DNA of 64,000 nt from Chryseobacterium gleum (GCF_900636535.1 NZ_LR134289.1:1736001-1800000), one strand, 5' to 3'; positions 7,034-15,903 are shown, counted from the first letter of the stretch. Numbers and translations: made by a program. The notes: generated by a model not told the origin, from the sequence alone.

Positions 7034-9436
7034 TTAAGATCTCAATTCAGCGTTGAATTCTTTCTGGAAAGATTTGATTAAGGAATCCATTACTTCTGTA
7101 ATCTCTTTTTCTTCCAGTGTTTTCTCCTCGTTTAACAGCTCAAAGCTCATGGCGTAAGACTTTTTACCTTCAGGAAGATTTTTCCCTTCATACACATCGA
7201 ACAGGTTAATGCTCTTAATGAATGGAGATTTATTCTTTTTGGCAGTCTGATATAAATCCTGATAGTTAACTGTTTTATCAATCAATAAAGCCAGGTCTCT
7301 TCTGATCTTGTTGAATTTCGGAATATCTTTGAATTTCAGTTCATTTTTAGAACGAAGTTCCTGAGCATATTCCAGTTCAATTTCTGCATAGAAACAATCC
7401 TGATCGATATCAAAATCTTTCAATAAAGCAGGTGCTACTTTTCCGATTCGTACCAATGCTTTACCATCTGCTTCATATACCAATGCATCAGAGAATCTGT
7501 CATCCGTTAATGCCACTTCTTTATAATTTACAGCAAGTCTTTCCAATAAAACTTTAACATAAGCTTTAAGGTTATAGAAACTTACTGCAGATTTAGGCTG
7601 AAGCCAGTTTTCTGCAACATCTCTTCCTGAAACCAATAATGCCAGCTGTTTTCTTTCTTCGTATTTATCTTTTTTGTGATAAATTTTTCCTAATTCGAAG
7701 AACTTGATATCCTGGTTCTTTCTGTTGATATTGTATACTGTATTCTGAAGAAGTCCTTCCAGCAAAGACTTTCTCATGAATGCCAGATCACCGCTTAAAG
7801 GATTCAATAGTTTTACGGCATCAGTTTCATCTTTTACAGAAGTTAATGAGTTGTTCATCACTTCATTGAAACCAAGGCTTTGTAAAGTTCTTGCCCAGCT
7901 GTTTTCCAGTTCATCCTGATCGTTTGCACTTAACTTAACAGGGGTAAATGAAATTTTTTGAGGAGCATCAATTTTATTGTATCCGTAGATTCTTAAGATC
8001 TCTTCAATCACATCAATTTCTCTTGTTACGTCTGCTCTGTAAGCAGGAACAGAGATTTCAAAACCGTTTGGAATTTCATTTAAAACCTGAATTTCCAGGG
8101 CTTTCAAGATTTCCTTTACTTTTTCTCTGTGAATTTTTGTTCCTAAAATCTGCTCAATTTTAGAGAATCTCAGGATCACATAGTTATCTTCTATTTTCTT
8201 AGGATATTCTTCCAGTAACTCTCCTACTAACTTCCCTTCAGCTATTTCCTGAATCATTTTGATTGCATGAGTAATTGCTGTTCTTGTAAGATTCGGGTCC
8301 ACCCCTCTTTCAAATCTGAAAGAAGCATCTGTATTCAAGCTGTGTGCTTTAGCTCCTTTTCTTACAGCAATCGGGTTGAAGTAAGCACTTTCAAGGAATA
8401 TTGTTTTTGTAGTTTCAGATACTCCTGACTTTTCACCACCAAATACTCCGGCGATACACATTGGGTTATCTTTACCGTCTTTGATCATGATTTCAGAACC
8501 ATTCAAAGTTCTTTCAACACCATCTAAGGTAGTAAATTTAGTTCCCGGTTTTACAACGCCTACTTTCACTTTTTTGTCTGCAATTTTATCTGCATCAAAT
8601 GCGTGAAGCGGCTGTCCGTACCCGTGAAGAATATAGTTCGTAATATCTACAACATTATTGATCGGGCTTAATCCGATCGCTTTCAGCCTGTCTTTCAACC
8701 ATGATGGTGATTCTGCTACTTTTACATCTTCAATAACAGCTCCGATATATCTTGGACACAGTTCTGCATCTTCAATTTCAAGTTTAAAATCATGAGTTCC
8801 CTCACCATTCAAAGCTTCGGAAGCTACTTTATTAAATTGAGATTTCAATTGGTTGGTAGAAAGATAAGCATGCAGATCTCTTGCAACGCCATAGTGAGAC
8901 ATCGCGTCTGTTCTGTTCGGTGTTAATCCGATTTCAAAAACCTCATCATTAGTTAACTCAAAATAATCTGCAAAGTTTTTTCCTACTTCATATTTTGTTT
9001 CGTCCAGCACCATAATTCCTCCGTGATCATCGCTAAGACCTAATTCATCTTCAGCACAGATCATACCCTGAGAAACTTCTCCTCTGATTTTTGCTTCTTT
9101 GATTTCAAAAAAGTTTCCTGTTTTGTCATAGATTTTAGTTCCGACAACTGCTACAGGAACAGCCTGCCCTGCTTCTACGTTAGGAGCTCCGCAAACAATG
9201 TTCAGCACTTTTCCGTTTCCTACATCTACTGTTGTCTTCTTCAGTTTGTCGGCATTAGGATGTTTTTCGCAGGTTAATACTTTCCCTACAACAATTCCTT
9301 CCAGGCTGCCTTTTACACTTTCAAATTTATCTATCCCTTCAACTTCAAGACCTATATCTGTAAGGAACTCACCGATTCTTTCAGTTTTTAATTCCGTTTT
9401 TACAAAGTCCTTCAGCCAGTTGTTTGATATTTTCAT
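7034..9436 (-). CDS. pheT: Phenylalanyl-tRNA synthetase beta subunit
   Basis: 800 residues, the standard length. With PheS it forms the alpha2-beta2 enzyme that charges tRNA-Phe in the cytosol. The order of domains is clear: an N-terminal tRNA-binding (EMAP-like) domain with VVGKVLTCEKHPNADKL (about 50-66), the B3/B4 domain with the editing site (NRTDAMSHYG, then VVDITNYILHGYGQPLHAFD), B5, the catalytic-like core, and a C-terminal anticodon-binding FDX-ACB domain (KFNKIRRDLALLIDKTV). The ATG at 9434-9436 gives the usual N-terminus, MKISNNWLKDFV. pheS is not in the window, so the two subunits are not adjacent here. Confidence 0.97.
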   Translation of the reverse strand: MKISNNWLKDFVKTELKTERIGEFLTDIGLEVEGIDKFESVKGSLEGIVVGKVLTCEKHPNADKLKKTTVDVGNGKVLNIVCGAPNVEAGQAVPVAVVGTKIYDKTGNFFEIKEAKIRGEVSQGMICAEDELGLSDDHGGIMVLDETKYEVGKNFADYFELTNDEVFEIGLTPNRTDAMSHYGVARDLHAYLSTNQLKSQFNKVASEALNGEGTHDFKLEIEDAELCPRYIGAVIEDVKVAESPSWLKDRLKAIGLSPINNVVDITNYILHGYGQPLHAFDADKIADKKVKVGVVKPGTKFTTLDGVERTLNGSEIMIKDGKDNPMCIAGVFGGEKSGVSETTKTIFLESAYFNPIAVRKGAKAHSLNTDASFRFERGVDPNLTRTAITHAIKMIQEIAEGKLVGELLEEYPKKIEDNYVILRFSKIEQILGTKIHREKVKEILKALEIQVLNEIPNGFEISVPAYRADVTREIDVIEEILRIYGYNKIDAPQKISFTPVKLSANDQDELENSWARTLQSLGFNEVMNNSLTSVKDETDAVKLLNPLSGDLAFMRKSLLEGLLQNTVYNINRKNQDIKFFELGKIYHKKDKYEERKQLALLVSGRDVAENWLQPKSAVSFYNLKAYVKVLLERLAVNYKEVALTDDRFSDALVYEADGKALVRIGKVAPALLKDFDIDQDCFYAEIELEYAQELRSKNELKFKDIPKFNKIRRDLALLIDKTVNYQDLYQTAKKNKSPFIKSINLFDVYEGKNLPEGKKSYAMSFELLNEEKTLEEKEITEVMDSLIKSFQKEFNAELRS

Positions 9437-9649
9437 TTGTTAATCTATCTACTTATTTAATTCTTCAGATGAAATAAGGATTCATCTGCTCAATTTGAAA
9501 CTTTTACTTGAAATTCCACACCTTATACAAGTGTAATTTTTCGAGCTACAAATGTCGTGTTTTTTTGAGAAATAGAGAAATTTAGGAACAATTTTAAGAT
9601 AATAAATTTTCGTTAATCTTTCTGCTGATGATTCGGGAAACTATCAGCC

Positions 9650-10258
9650 CTACGGTCTTATCACTTTCTTCAGGCTATCAGAAAATAATACCAGCCCTCC
9701 GGCCATCATGATAATATCTTTCAATACAAGACGTCCTGCTCCTGACAGATACGGGAACCCATACTGAGGCGTAACTCCATCTCCACCCAGATTGGGGACG
9801 TAAACTTCAGGAGTAGTGATAAGGAATGACAGCGTAACGAGTGACATTAAAAATGTTAAAGCAGCTCCAACAGCTCCAATTTTAGGAAACCAAATTCCAA
9901 GTACTACCAAAACTCCGATTACAGTGATCATTGTTCCCAAACCATAGGAAAAGCTATATGTTCCGTTTTTCTGATGCCAGTCAATATTTTTTTTGATCAC
10001 TTTTCCTTCCTGATTTTTATACAAAGTATATTCTGCAACCAGCTTTTTATCTTCATTAAGAACTTTATGGTCTGCATTCTTGTAGAAAAAACTCATCAGG
10101 GGGCTGTTGGCTACGAAAGGTACAATTCCGTCGGCTTCGTAATGAAAGGCTTTCAAGCCTCCAATCCATGCCATAACAATGAAAATTGACATTCTGAGAA
10201 AGTTGAAAAAATAAGCATCCCATTGTAATAGCTGGTGGTAAAGTCTGTTGTTTTTCAT
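9650..10258 (-). CDS. DUF417 (YkgB/RclC-like) inner membrane protein
   Basis: About 202 residues with four predicted membrane segments. The N-terminus MKNNRLYHQLLQWDAYFFNF and following ISIVMAW-type helix, plus the GDGVTPQYGFPYLSGAGRLVLKDIIMM stretch before the last helix, match the DUF417 family. In E. coli one member, RclC, belongs to the reactive-chlorine resistance set. I chose the ATG at 10256-10258; an upstream TTG at 10274-10276 would add only six residues. The AraC-type gene immediately upstream on the same strand recalls the rclR-rclABC arrangement, but regulation is inferred. Confidence 0.8.
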   Translation of the reverse strand: MKNNRLYHQLLQWDAYFFNFLRMSIFIVMAWIGGLKAFHYEADGIVPFVANSPLMSFFYKNADHKVLNEDKKLVAEYTLYKNQEGKVIKKNIDWHQKNGTYSFSYGLGTMITVIGVLVVLGIWFPKIGAVGAALTFLMSLVTLSFLITTPEVYVPNLGGDGVTPQYGFPYLSGAGRLVLKDIIMMAGGLVLFSDSLKKVIRP

Positions 10259-10320
10259 GTGAAATATTTTTACCAAAGGTATTCACATGCGCACAGCACC
10301 AACATAGACATTTCAGGATA

Positions 10321-11151
10321 CTACATGGACATTTTCGCGACCACAGAAATGCCTACTTTTTCTCTGTAATTCTTAGGGGAACAGCCCACCGATTTTTTGA
10401 AATATCTGCTAAAGTAAAATTCATCTTCAAATCCTAATTCAGATGCAATTTCCTTGACAGACCGATAGGTTAAATGAAGCAGTTTTTTAGATTCAAGAAT
10501 AACTCTCTCATTGATAAGCTGCGTAGGTGTTTTAGAAAATTCTTTCTTCACTACCTTACTTAGCGTATTGTTGGTAATGTTCAGTTTGGCACTGTAAAAC
10601 GACAGTTCTTTTTCGTTTTTAAAATGAGATTCCAGTAATTTCTTAAATCCTGCTGCATTTTTGTTGGGAAGTTTTTCCTTAGAAATCACATTATTTTCAA
10701 TACTGCTTTTCTGCTTGCTGCCGATCGCAAGAATAAGCTGGATATAAGTCTTGATAATGGATTCCGAAAATGGATGTTTCTCAGATTCTTCCTTTTGAAT
10801 ATGATTGAAAAGTTCAAGGATATAATGATAATACTGTTCCGACAGTTCAACACCGGGATTCAGATAAATATTGTTAAAAAGAAGTCCGTTGCATGCGACT
10901 TCCTCTTTATGGTATTCTATACAGTAATAATCTCCATGAAAGAAAAGTACATGTATATTTTCTTCAGATTCCGGAGCTATTTTCATCTTCTGGTAAGGAG
11001 AAAGAAACAGAATATTATATCCGCTGTAAGAATAATTAATACCGTCAACTGAGAAAACTCCGGATTCTTTCAACAGAGCAACACTGTAGTTTTCAGTATT
11101 TAATTCTAAAGGGAAATCTGAAGTGTGATAAGACTGTATTTTTATTTTCAT
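10321..11151 (-). CDS. AraC family transcriptional regulator
   Basis: 276 residues. The N-terminal half (about 1-160) is a cupin-like sensory domain; the C-terminal 100 residues hold two helix-turn-helix motifs, ending in KEIASELGFEDEFYFSRYFKKSVGCSPKNYR, the standard AraC signature. It acts as a DNA-binding regulator in the cytosol. Its stop codon is 62 nt upstream of the DUF417 gene on the same strand, so that gene is the obvious candidate target or operon partner. The inducer is unknown. Confidence 0.88.
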   Translation of the reverse strand: MKIKIQSYHTSDFPLELNTENYSVALLKESGVFSVDGINYSYSGYNILFLSPYQKMKIAPESEENIHVLFFHGDYYCIEYHKEEVACNGLLFNNIYLNPGVELSEQYYHYILELFNHIQKEESEKHPFSESIIKTYIQLILAIGSKQKSSIENNVISKEKLPNKNAAGFKKLLESHFKNEKELSFYSAKLNITNNTLSKVVKKEFSKTPTQLINERVILESKKLLHLTYRSVKEIASELGFEDEFYFSRYFKKSVGCSPKNYREKVGISVVAKMSM

Positions 11152-11202
11152 GATTAGGTATTTTAAACACTAATGACGCTAATGATTCACAAATGACATT
11201 AT

Positions 11203-12036
11203 TTAGTACTCTTTTGAATATGTTTTTTTCTCCATAAGATATTCTGTTTTGTTACCGTTACCGGTTCTGAAAAGAGTTTTGAAAGTTTCCCTGTATTTTT
11301 CGTTTTCTACTCTTGGAAGGTAGCATACAAAATGTAGATGAGGGCCCTTACTCCATCCTGTATTTCCACTTAAACCAATAACATCTCCTTTTTTTATCTG
11401 ATCTCCAATGTGTACTTTGACCCCGTTCTGCTTTAAATGATAGTATTGCGCAAAGGTTCCGTCTGGATGTAAAATAGTTATATAATTTGCTTTATCTACA
11501 CAACTTCTAGTTGGACAGCCAATATTACTGCTACTCACAAGATCTGTTACAAGCCCTTCTCTCGCAGCAACAACTTCTGTTCCCTCCGGCATTGTAAAAT
11601 CTAAAGAATTTTCGTTCTGATGTGAGAAAGTTCCATTATATCCCTGATAAATGTTAAATGATCTGCCTTTTTTAAACGGTAAATCATACTGATAGTCTTT
11701 ATCATAATTTTTTAATGTAACATCTCCGACATACATCATATAACCTGGAATATTTTTAACTTTCCAACTTTTCATTTTATCTGCAATGACAAAATATCCA
11801 ACCTTATTTCTTACCGATTTAGCAGGAATAATCTGTGTTGTTTTAAAAGGTTGGGGAATTTTCATATTCTCCACTTCTGGATGTCCCGAGAACACTAAAG
11901 ACATTGGATAAATTGCTTGGTTATCCGCGTAAAGGCTTAAAGTATCACCTTTTTTTTCATGATAAACCTTAATATTATTTTGTGAAAATAAAGTAATAGA
12001 TGATAGTAGTATAAAAAGAGTTGTTATTTTTTTCAT
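11203..12036 (-). CDS. Secreted M23 family metallopeptidase
   Basis: 277 residues with signal peptide MKKITTLFILLSSITLFSQ. The C-terminal half is a LytM/M23 domain: FSHQNENSLDFTMPEGTEV supplies the first zinc ligands (His and Asp), and the HLHF motif in WSKGPHLHFVCYLPR supplies the third. Such enzymes cut peptide cross-links in peptidoglycan. The first half (about 20-120) is a beta-rich domain of unknown role. It is preceded by a conserved repeat element only 21 nt upstream of its ATG, so that element may carry its promoter. Active-site residues look intact. Confidence 0.9.
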   Translation of the reverse strand: MKKITTLFILLSSITLFSQNNIKVYHEKKGDTLSLYADNQAIYPMSLVFSGHPEVENMKIPQPFKTTQIIPAKSVRNKVGYFVIADKMKSWKVKNIPGYMMYVGDVTLKNYDKDYQYDLPFKKGRSFNIYQGYNGTFSHQNENSLDFTMPEGTEVVAAREGLVTDLVSSSNIGCPTRSCVDKANYITILHPDGTFAQYYHLKQNGVKVHIGDQIKKGDVIGLSGNTGWSKGPHLHFVCYLPRVENEKYRETFKTLFRTGNGNKTEYLMEKKTYSKEY

Positions 12037-12056
12037 GTTTATTAAATTGTTCTTAT

Positions 12057-12261
12057 TATACTTTTACCTTGAAGTAAAAGTATACAAAAATTAAAGACTG
12101 GAACCATCCGCTAAAAATTTAATTGTACTTCTAAAATTCCCAAACTCGCATGGGTTCTGCAATTCTTGATAGGTTCTAAATTTCATCGATGCTCAGACAA
12201 TGGAAATTTTTTAACGGATTACATTTAAATTTTCTTAACGCTCCTACTTCCTAGGTCGATT
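12057..12261. repeat. Dispersed repeat, copy 1 (about 205 bp)
   Basis: Starts with a perfect hairpin, ATACTTTTAC-CTTGAA-GTAAAAGTAT (12058-12083), and ends at CTAGGTCGATT. It shares long blocks with 23181-23407, including TGGAAATTTTTTAACGGATT and AAATTTTCTTAACGCT. It lies between the dnaN terminator and the M23 gene. No coding frame is evident. This element and the neighbouring terminator account for the 12037-12346 gap. Confidence 0.85.
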
Positions 12262-12298
12262 ACACCCTACTTATAACTATAGGTGAGAGAGCAGGCTA

Positions 12299-12325
12299 CA
12301 AAAAAAGCCGGAAAATTCCGGCTTT
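12299..12325 (-). terminator. Terminator of dnaN
   Basis: On the minus strand AAAGCCGGAA pairs with TTCCGGCTTT and is followed by a further T-run. It lies about 20 nt beyond the dnaN stop. Confidence 0.88.
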
Positions 12326-12346
12326 CTATTATTTGGTATATTACTA

Positions 12347-13477
12347 TTACAATCCGATTACCGGCATTGATAACATTAATATGTTTTCGTTTTCTTCAAG
12401 ACCGTCAACAGGTTCAATGATACCTGGTCTGTTTGGCTGAGACATTTTCATCGTGATATCGTCAGATCCTAAGATAGTCAGCATTTCAGTTAAGAATTTG
12501 GAACTGAATCCGATATTGATATCTTCTCCGTTGTAATCACAAGGAATCTGCATGTCTGCTTTGTTGGCGTATTCAGTATCTTCTGCATGTAGGTGAAGAA
12601 TATTGCCTGAAAGCTTGAACCTTACCTGGTTGGTAGATTTGTTAGACATAATAGACGCCCTTTTGATTGCTCCTAACAAAAGATTTCTGTTAATTGTCAA
12701 TACGTTTGGATTTTCCTTTGGAATTACCGCCGTATAGTTCGGATATTTTCCGTCGATCAATCTACATATCCAGATATGTTTACCAAAGGTAAACTTCGCC
12801 ATGTTCTCATTGAAGTCGATGGTAACGTCTTCATTGGAACTTGCCAGGATATTTTTGAAAATATTAAGAGGCTTTTTAGGCATAATAAACTCCATCGGTT
12901 CAGCATTCATAAGGTCTGCTCTTTTGTATACCACCAATCTGTGGGAATCTGTAGAAACGAAATTGGTTTCATTTTCTCCAAACTGGAACAGTACTCCTGT
13001 CATTACCGGACGAAGAGAATCGTTACTTGTAGCGAATAGTGTGTTTGTCAAAGCTTCAGACAGCACTCCTGCCGGCATCGTTACACTCTGTGAAGCGTCG
13101 AATTCCGGTAATTCAGGATAGTCATCAGCATTGTCTAATGCTACTGCGAAATTATCTTTTTCATCTAAAATCTCAAGCTGGCTTCCGGTTCCTTCGGCAT
13201 TGTCTTTTACAACAAATGTCAGAGGCTGTTCACCATAAGTCTTGATAAAATCCTGAAAAATTTTAGCAGGAACAGCAAATTTACCTGTGTCATCAGACTT
13301 TACTTCCAGGGAAGTAACAAGAGTTGTCTCGCCGTCAGATGCTGTAATGGTAACATTATTTCCGTCTAATTCAAAAAGATAGTTTTCTAAAATCGGTCTC
13401 GATTGAGAGCTTGATATTACGCCACTTACAGTTTGCAAAGCCTTCTGCAGTTCACCACTTGAAATAATAAATTTCAT
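12347..13477 (-). CDS. dnaN: DNA polymerase III beta subunit (sliding clamp)
   Basis: 376 residues, the standard length for the three-domain clamp that encircles DNA and tethers polymerase III. The N-terminus MKFIISSGELQKALQTVSGVISSSQSRPILENYL and the central FMMPKKPL-like segment (FIMPKKPLNIFKNIL) are typical, and the C-terminal NILMLSMPVIGL resembles the end of clamps (MPMRL-like tail). It is flanked by a TATATTTG promoter element and a terminator, so it is transcribed alone. It is not next to dnaA or recF here. Confidence 0.97.
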   Translation of the reverse strand: MKFIISSGELQKALQTVSGVISSSQSRPILENYLFELDGNNVTITASDGETTLVTSLEVKSDDTGKFAVPAKIFQDFIKTYGEQPLTFVVKDNAEGTGSQLEILDEKDNFAVALDNADDYPELPEFDASQSVTMPAGVLSEALTNTLFATSNDSLRPVMTGVLFQFGENETNFVSTDSHRLVVYKRADLMNAEPMEFIMPKKPLNIFKNILASSNEDVTIDFNENMAKFTFGKHIWICRLIDGKYPNYTAVIPKENPNVLTINRNLLLGAIKRASIMSNKSTNQVRFKLSGNILHLHAEDTEYANKADMQIPCDYNGEDINIGFSSKFLTEMLTILGSDDITMKMSQPNRPGIIEPVDGLEENENILMLSMPVIGL

Positions 13478-13499
13478 AGATTTATAAAATAAGTTTCTA

Positions 13500-13507
13500 C
13501 AAATATA
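13500..13507 (-). promoter_or_regulatory. -7 promoter element of dnaN
   Basis: TATATTTG (minus strand) matches TAnnTTTG exactly and lies 22 nt upstream of the dnaN ATG. Confidence 0.6.
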
Positions 13508-13634
13508 ATAAATAGATACAATAAAGAAAAGAATATTATGGAGGAGTTTTTAACAAAGATCCTTAATTTGTTTTGAGCCTTGATATTATACTTAGATTTC
13601 TGCGGATATACATTTTTTTATCAAATACAAAACC

Positions 13635-13642
13635 TATATTTG
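13635..13642 (+). promoter_or_regulatory. -7 promoter element of the diacylglycerol kinase gene
   Basis: TATATTTG matches TAnnTTTG exactly, 19 nt before the ATG at 13662. The dnaN and kinase genes are therefore divergently transcribed from nearby promoters. Confidence 0.6.
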
Positions 13643-13661
13643 TGAAAAAACTTCGAAAATC

Positions 13662-14018
13662 ATGCAAAAACCTCCCATCCATAAAAGTTTTCTCAATGCT
13701 TTCAGAGGTGTTTTCATGATGATTAAAACAGAGAGAAATTTCCAAGTTGAACTTTTTATATTCTTCATCAACCTTTTCTTTATCTTCTATTTCAGACTGA
13801 ACAATACGGATGCAGCATTGGTTTTCATCGTCTCTTTTGCTGTTTTGAGTGCTGAAATCTTTAATACCGCTGTTGAAAAGATATGTGATATCATCCAACC
13901 TGATTTTGATAAAAGGATAGGCTTTATCAAGGATATTGCTGCCGGAGCTGTAGTTCTGACAGCCATTGCAGCGGTAACTGTCGGAATTCTGGTGTATTGG
14001 AAATATGTTTTCAGCTGA
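13662..14018 (+). CDS. dgkA: Diacylglycerol / undecaprenol kinase, membrane type
   Basis: 118 residues with three membrane helices, the size of the small trimeric integral membrane kinase. It phosphorylates diacylglycerol or undecaprenol in the inner membrane, feeding lipid recycling. The hallmark motif is visible as AEIFNTAVEKICDIIQP (about 67-83) followed by IKDIAAGAVVLTAI (about 88-101). It begins with NAFRGVFMMIKTERNFQVE, the amphipathic N-terminal part. Many Gram-positive and Bacteroidota members prefer undecaprenol; substrate cannot be told by eye. Confidence 0.92.
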   Translation: MQKPPIHKSFLNAFRGVFMMIKTERNFQVELFIFFINLFFIFYFRLNNTDAALVFIVSFAVLSAEIFNTAVEKICDIIQPDFDKRIGFIKDIAAGAVVLTAIAAVTVGILVYWKYVFS

Positions 14019-14151
14019 GTTGGAAGAAAGAAGTTGGAAGTTTTAAACCACCCCGTCAAAAATTCTTTGAATTTCTGCCACCTCTCCGAGGGAAGGGAAT
14101 TTCACATCTTCAGTTCAAAGGTTGTGAGGGCAAGAAGTTTTTGCTTTTTCC

Positions 14152-14610
14152 TTATTTGACAGCGATGAAGATATCTACTTCCGCGTCTGAAGAATTTTGT
14201 GCTTTTTTTCCATAGACTTCAAAATCGGCAGTAAAAAGTCTGCCTAAATCCATATTCCAGATTTTCATCCATTCATTGATCACTAAGTCTTTTGAAAGAT
14301 CTCCTTTTGCAGTAAATTTTATGTAATCTCCACCATCAAAAGAATAGCCAGCCATACCTTCCGGGATGTTCTCAAGATTTTCCACCTTACATCCAAGAAC
14401 TGTAGTATAAGGTCTGGTATGGTCTTTTTCGTAATTTGTGTAAATGGAATAGATGGTATTGTCTACTCTGTTCGGAATTGAATGGAGGACATCTTCACTG
14501 ATCATTTTTTCCCATAATAAAGGGATGTCTTTTCCTGCCTGTCCATTTTCGTTGGTTGTTCTTACGGAGATTCCGATCACATTAAAAGGATCGACTTTTA
14601 CTTTATTCAT
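14152..14610 (-). CDS. GyrI-like / AraC-type effector-binding domain protein
   Basis: About 152 residues. The sequence FNVIGISVRTTNENG... followed by Trp/Tyr-rich strands and a C-terminal DFEVYGKK...DAEVDIFIAVK matches the stand-alone effector-binding domain (GyrI-like, SOUL-related fold), which binds small hydrophobic ligands in the cytosol. I chose the ATG at 14608-14610; an upstream TTG at 14653-14655 would add 15 residues unlike the family. No helix-turn-helix is attached, so it is not a regulator by itself. Confidence 0.85.
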   Translation of the reverse strand: MNKVKVDPFNVIGISVRTTNENGQAGKDIPLLWEKMISEDVLHSIPNRVDNTIYSIYTNYEKDHTRPYTTVLGCKVENLENIPEGMAGYSFDGGDYIKFTAKGDLSKDLVINEWMKIWNMDLGRLFTADFEVYGKKAQNSSDAEVDIFIAVK

Positions 14611-14688
14611 TTTTTGATTTTGTTGTAGGACAAAGATAGGAACAGGTTTTGACAAGGGTATGTCAGTAGCTTTTTAAATTTGGGCTAA

Positions 14689-14916
14689 AGCCAATGAATT
14701 TATTTTATAAGATAAGTGGGCTAAAGCCCACTTCTATTGAATATTAAATTTGTCATATTAGTAGAAAAGCACATATTAAGTCTAAAAGTTACTCCATTTG
14801 CAAAAGCTGTGAGAAAACTTCAAATTTAGATTCCTTGCTTTGCTCGGAATGACAAAGGCCTCGTTGAAGCTTTATATGAAACAGTGGGATTGCTTCGCTT
14901 TGTTCGCAATGACAGT
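14689..14916. repeat. Cluster of REP-like palindromes
   Basis: AAGTGGGC-TAAA-GCCCACTT (14714-14733) is a hairpin with compensatory differences from AAACGGGC-TAAA-GCCCGTTT at 30156. A second pair of short hairpins follows: ATTCC...GGAAT (about 14830-14850) and ATTGC...GCAAT (about 14889-14909), each followed by GACA. Both pairs show matched base changes. These explain the 14611-14941 gap; no gene is seen in it. Confidence 0.75.
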
Positions 14917-14941
14917 ATGGGTATGTTTTAAAGATGAGGAA

Positions 14942-15274
14942 CTATTTCCCAACGTAAATAAATCCTTTTTTCCCGGATTTAAAAACAGTTTCGATCCTTT
15001 TATAGTCATCTACTTCATATTCGTCTGCCTGAAGGATTTCCGCTTCGGTCACCTCAAAAAGCACACCTTCTATCTGATCGTCAACATTCCCTGAAAACTG
15101 TAGCACGGGATGGTATTTCTGCCCGCTTCTTCTTAGTACTTCGGGATCTGTGATCTCAAGCATACTTAATTTGTAACCTGATAAAGTGTCTTTTTCACCT
15201 TGTAAGAGTCTTCCAAAAGTTTCTATCTGAACCTGCTTTTTTTGTAAGGTTCCATAAGAGAATAAGTAAGGCAT
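14942..15274 (-). CDS. Gamma-glutamylcyclotransferase-like (AIG2/GGCT fold) protein
   Basis: 110 residues. The N-terminal MPYLFSYGTLQKKQVQ is the conserved substrate-loop motif YGTL of this fold, and EGVLFEVTEAEILQADEYE supplies the expected C-terminal acidic residue in DEYE. Family members cyclise gamma-glutamyl amines to 5-oxoproline, but many bacterial members have unproven activity. Its ATG overlaps the TAA stop of the SGNH hydrolase gene upstream by one base (TAATG), so the two are translationally coupled. Confidence 0.87.
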   Translation of the reverse strand: MPYLFSYGTLQKKQVQIETFGRLLQGEKDTLSGYKLSMLEITDPEVLRRSGQKYHPVLQFSGNVDDQIEGVLFEVTEAEILQADEYEVDDYKRIETVFKSGKKGFIYVGK

Positions 15275-15903
15275 TATAAATATTTTTCAATGATTGGTAT
15301 AGCTACTTCAGCCATCATTCCATAGCCTTTTTCATTGGGATGTACTCCGTCTGCAGATAATAAAATCTCCTTATCTTCGAGAAAAGCAGAGTAAAAATCA
15401 ATATACCCCAGCGAATGCTCTGCAGCAAGATCTTTAAGAATCTGATTGTAGACAATCACTTCTTCATTGGTTCTCAACTTCCCTGAACTTACCACTACTC
15501 CGTCTACCCTTTCGGAAAATGGCAGAATACTCACAAGATAAATTTCATTGGAAAACTGTCTGGCATGATTAACAGCTGTCGTAATATTATTTTTAAATTT
15601 TTCAGGTTCTACAACCTGCTTTCCATCTTTTATAGCAAGGTCGTTGGCACCATAACTTAAAAAAATAATGTTCCCGTCAGCAGAATTTCTGGCCTCCAGT
15701 TCATGAGGAATTCTTTTGAGTAAGCCTTCTGTGGTTTCTCCACCTATTCCAAGGTTGAAAAGGATCAGTTCATCTCCGTTTCCTTCATGAAATTTCTGTA
15801 AGGCATATCTTTTCAGAATATCTACCCATCCTCCAAAAACACCGTCATATTCCCCGTAAGTAATGCTGTCACCGAAGAACAGCCCGTAAGTAATCTTTTT
15901 CAT
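15274..15903 (-). CDS. SGNH/GDSL family hydrolase
   Basis: 209 residues with no signal peptide. The four SGNH blocks are visible: GDSITYGE (nucleophile Ser, about residue 12), GIGGETTEG (Gly), SYGANDLAI (Asn) and DGVHPNEKGY (Asp and His near residue 185). Members are lipases, thioesterases or sugar acetylesterases acting on ester bonds. The substrate is unknown. It ends in TAA that overlaps the ATG of the cyclotransferase-like gene, indicating an operon of the two. Confidence 0.9.
   Translation of the reverse strand: MKKITYGLFFGDSITYGEYDGVFGGWVDILKRYALQKFHEGNGDELILFNLGIGGETTEGLLKRIPHELEARNSADGNIIFLSYGANDLAIKDGKQVVEPEKFKNNITTAVNHARQFSNEIYLVSILPFSERVDGVVVSSGKLRTNEEVIVYNQILKDLAAEHSLGYIDFYSAFLEDKEILLSADGVHPNEKGYGMMAEVAIPIIEKYL

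Noticed and set aside
12347..13477. Possible replication origin near dnaN
   Set aside because: No dnaA gene or cluster of DnaA boxes seen; dnaN alone does not mark an origin, and recF is about 50 kb away.
13563..13898. Open frame of 111 codons antisense to the diacylglycerol kinase gene
   Set aside because: Overlaps a recognised membrane kinase gene almost fully and has no recognisable features.
14040..14105. Possible dispersed repeat (ACCACCCCGTCAAAAATTC...)
   Set aside because: I recall similar intergenic sequences in Chryseobacterium, but no second copy is visible in this window.
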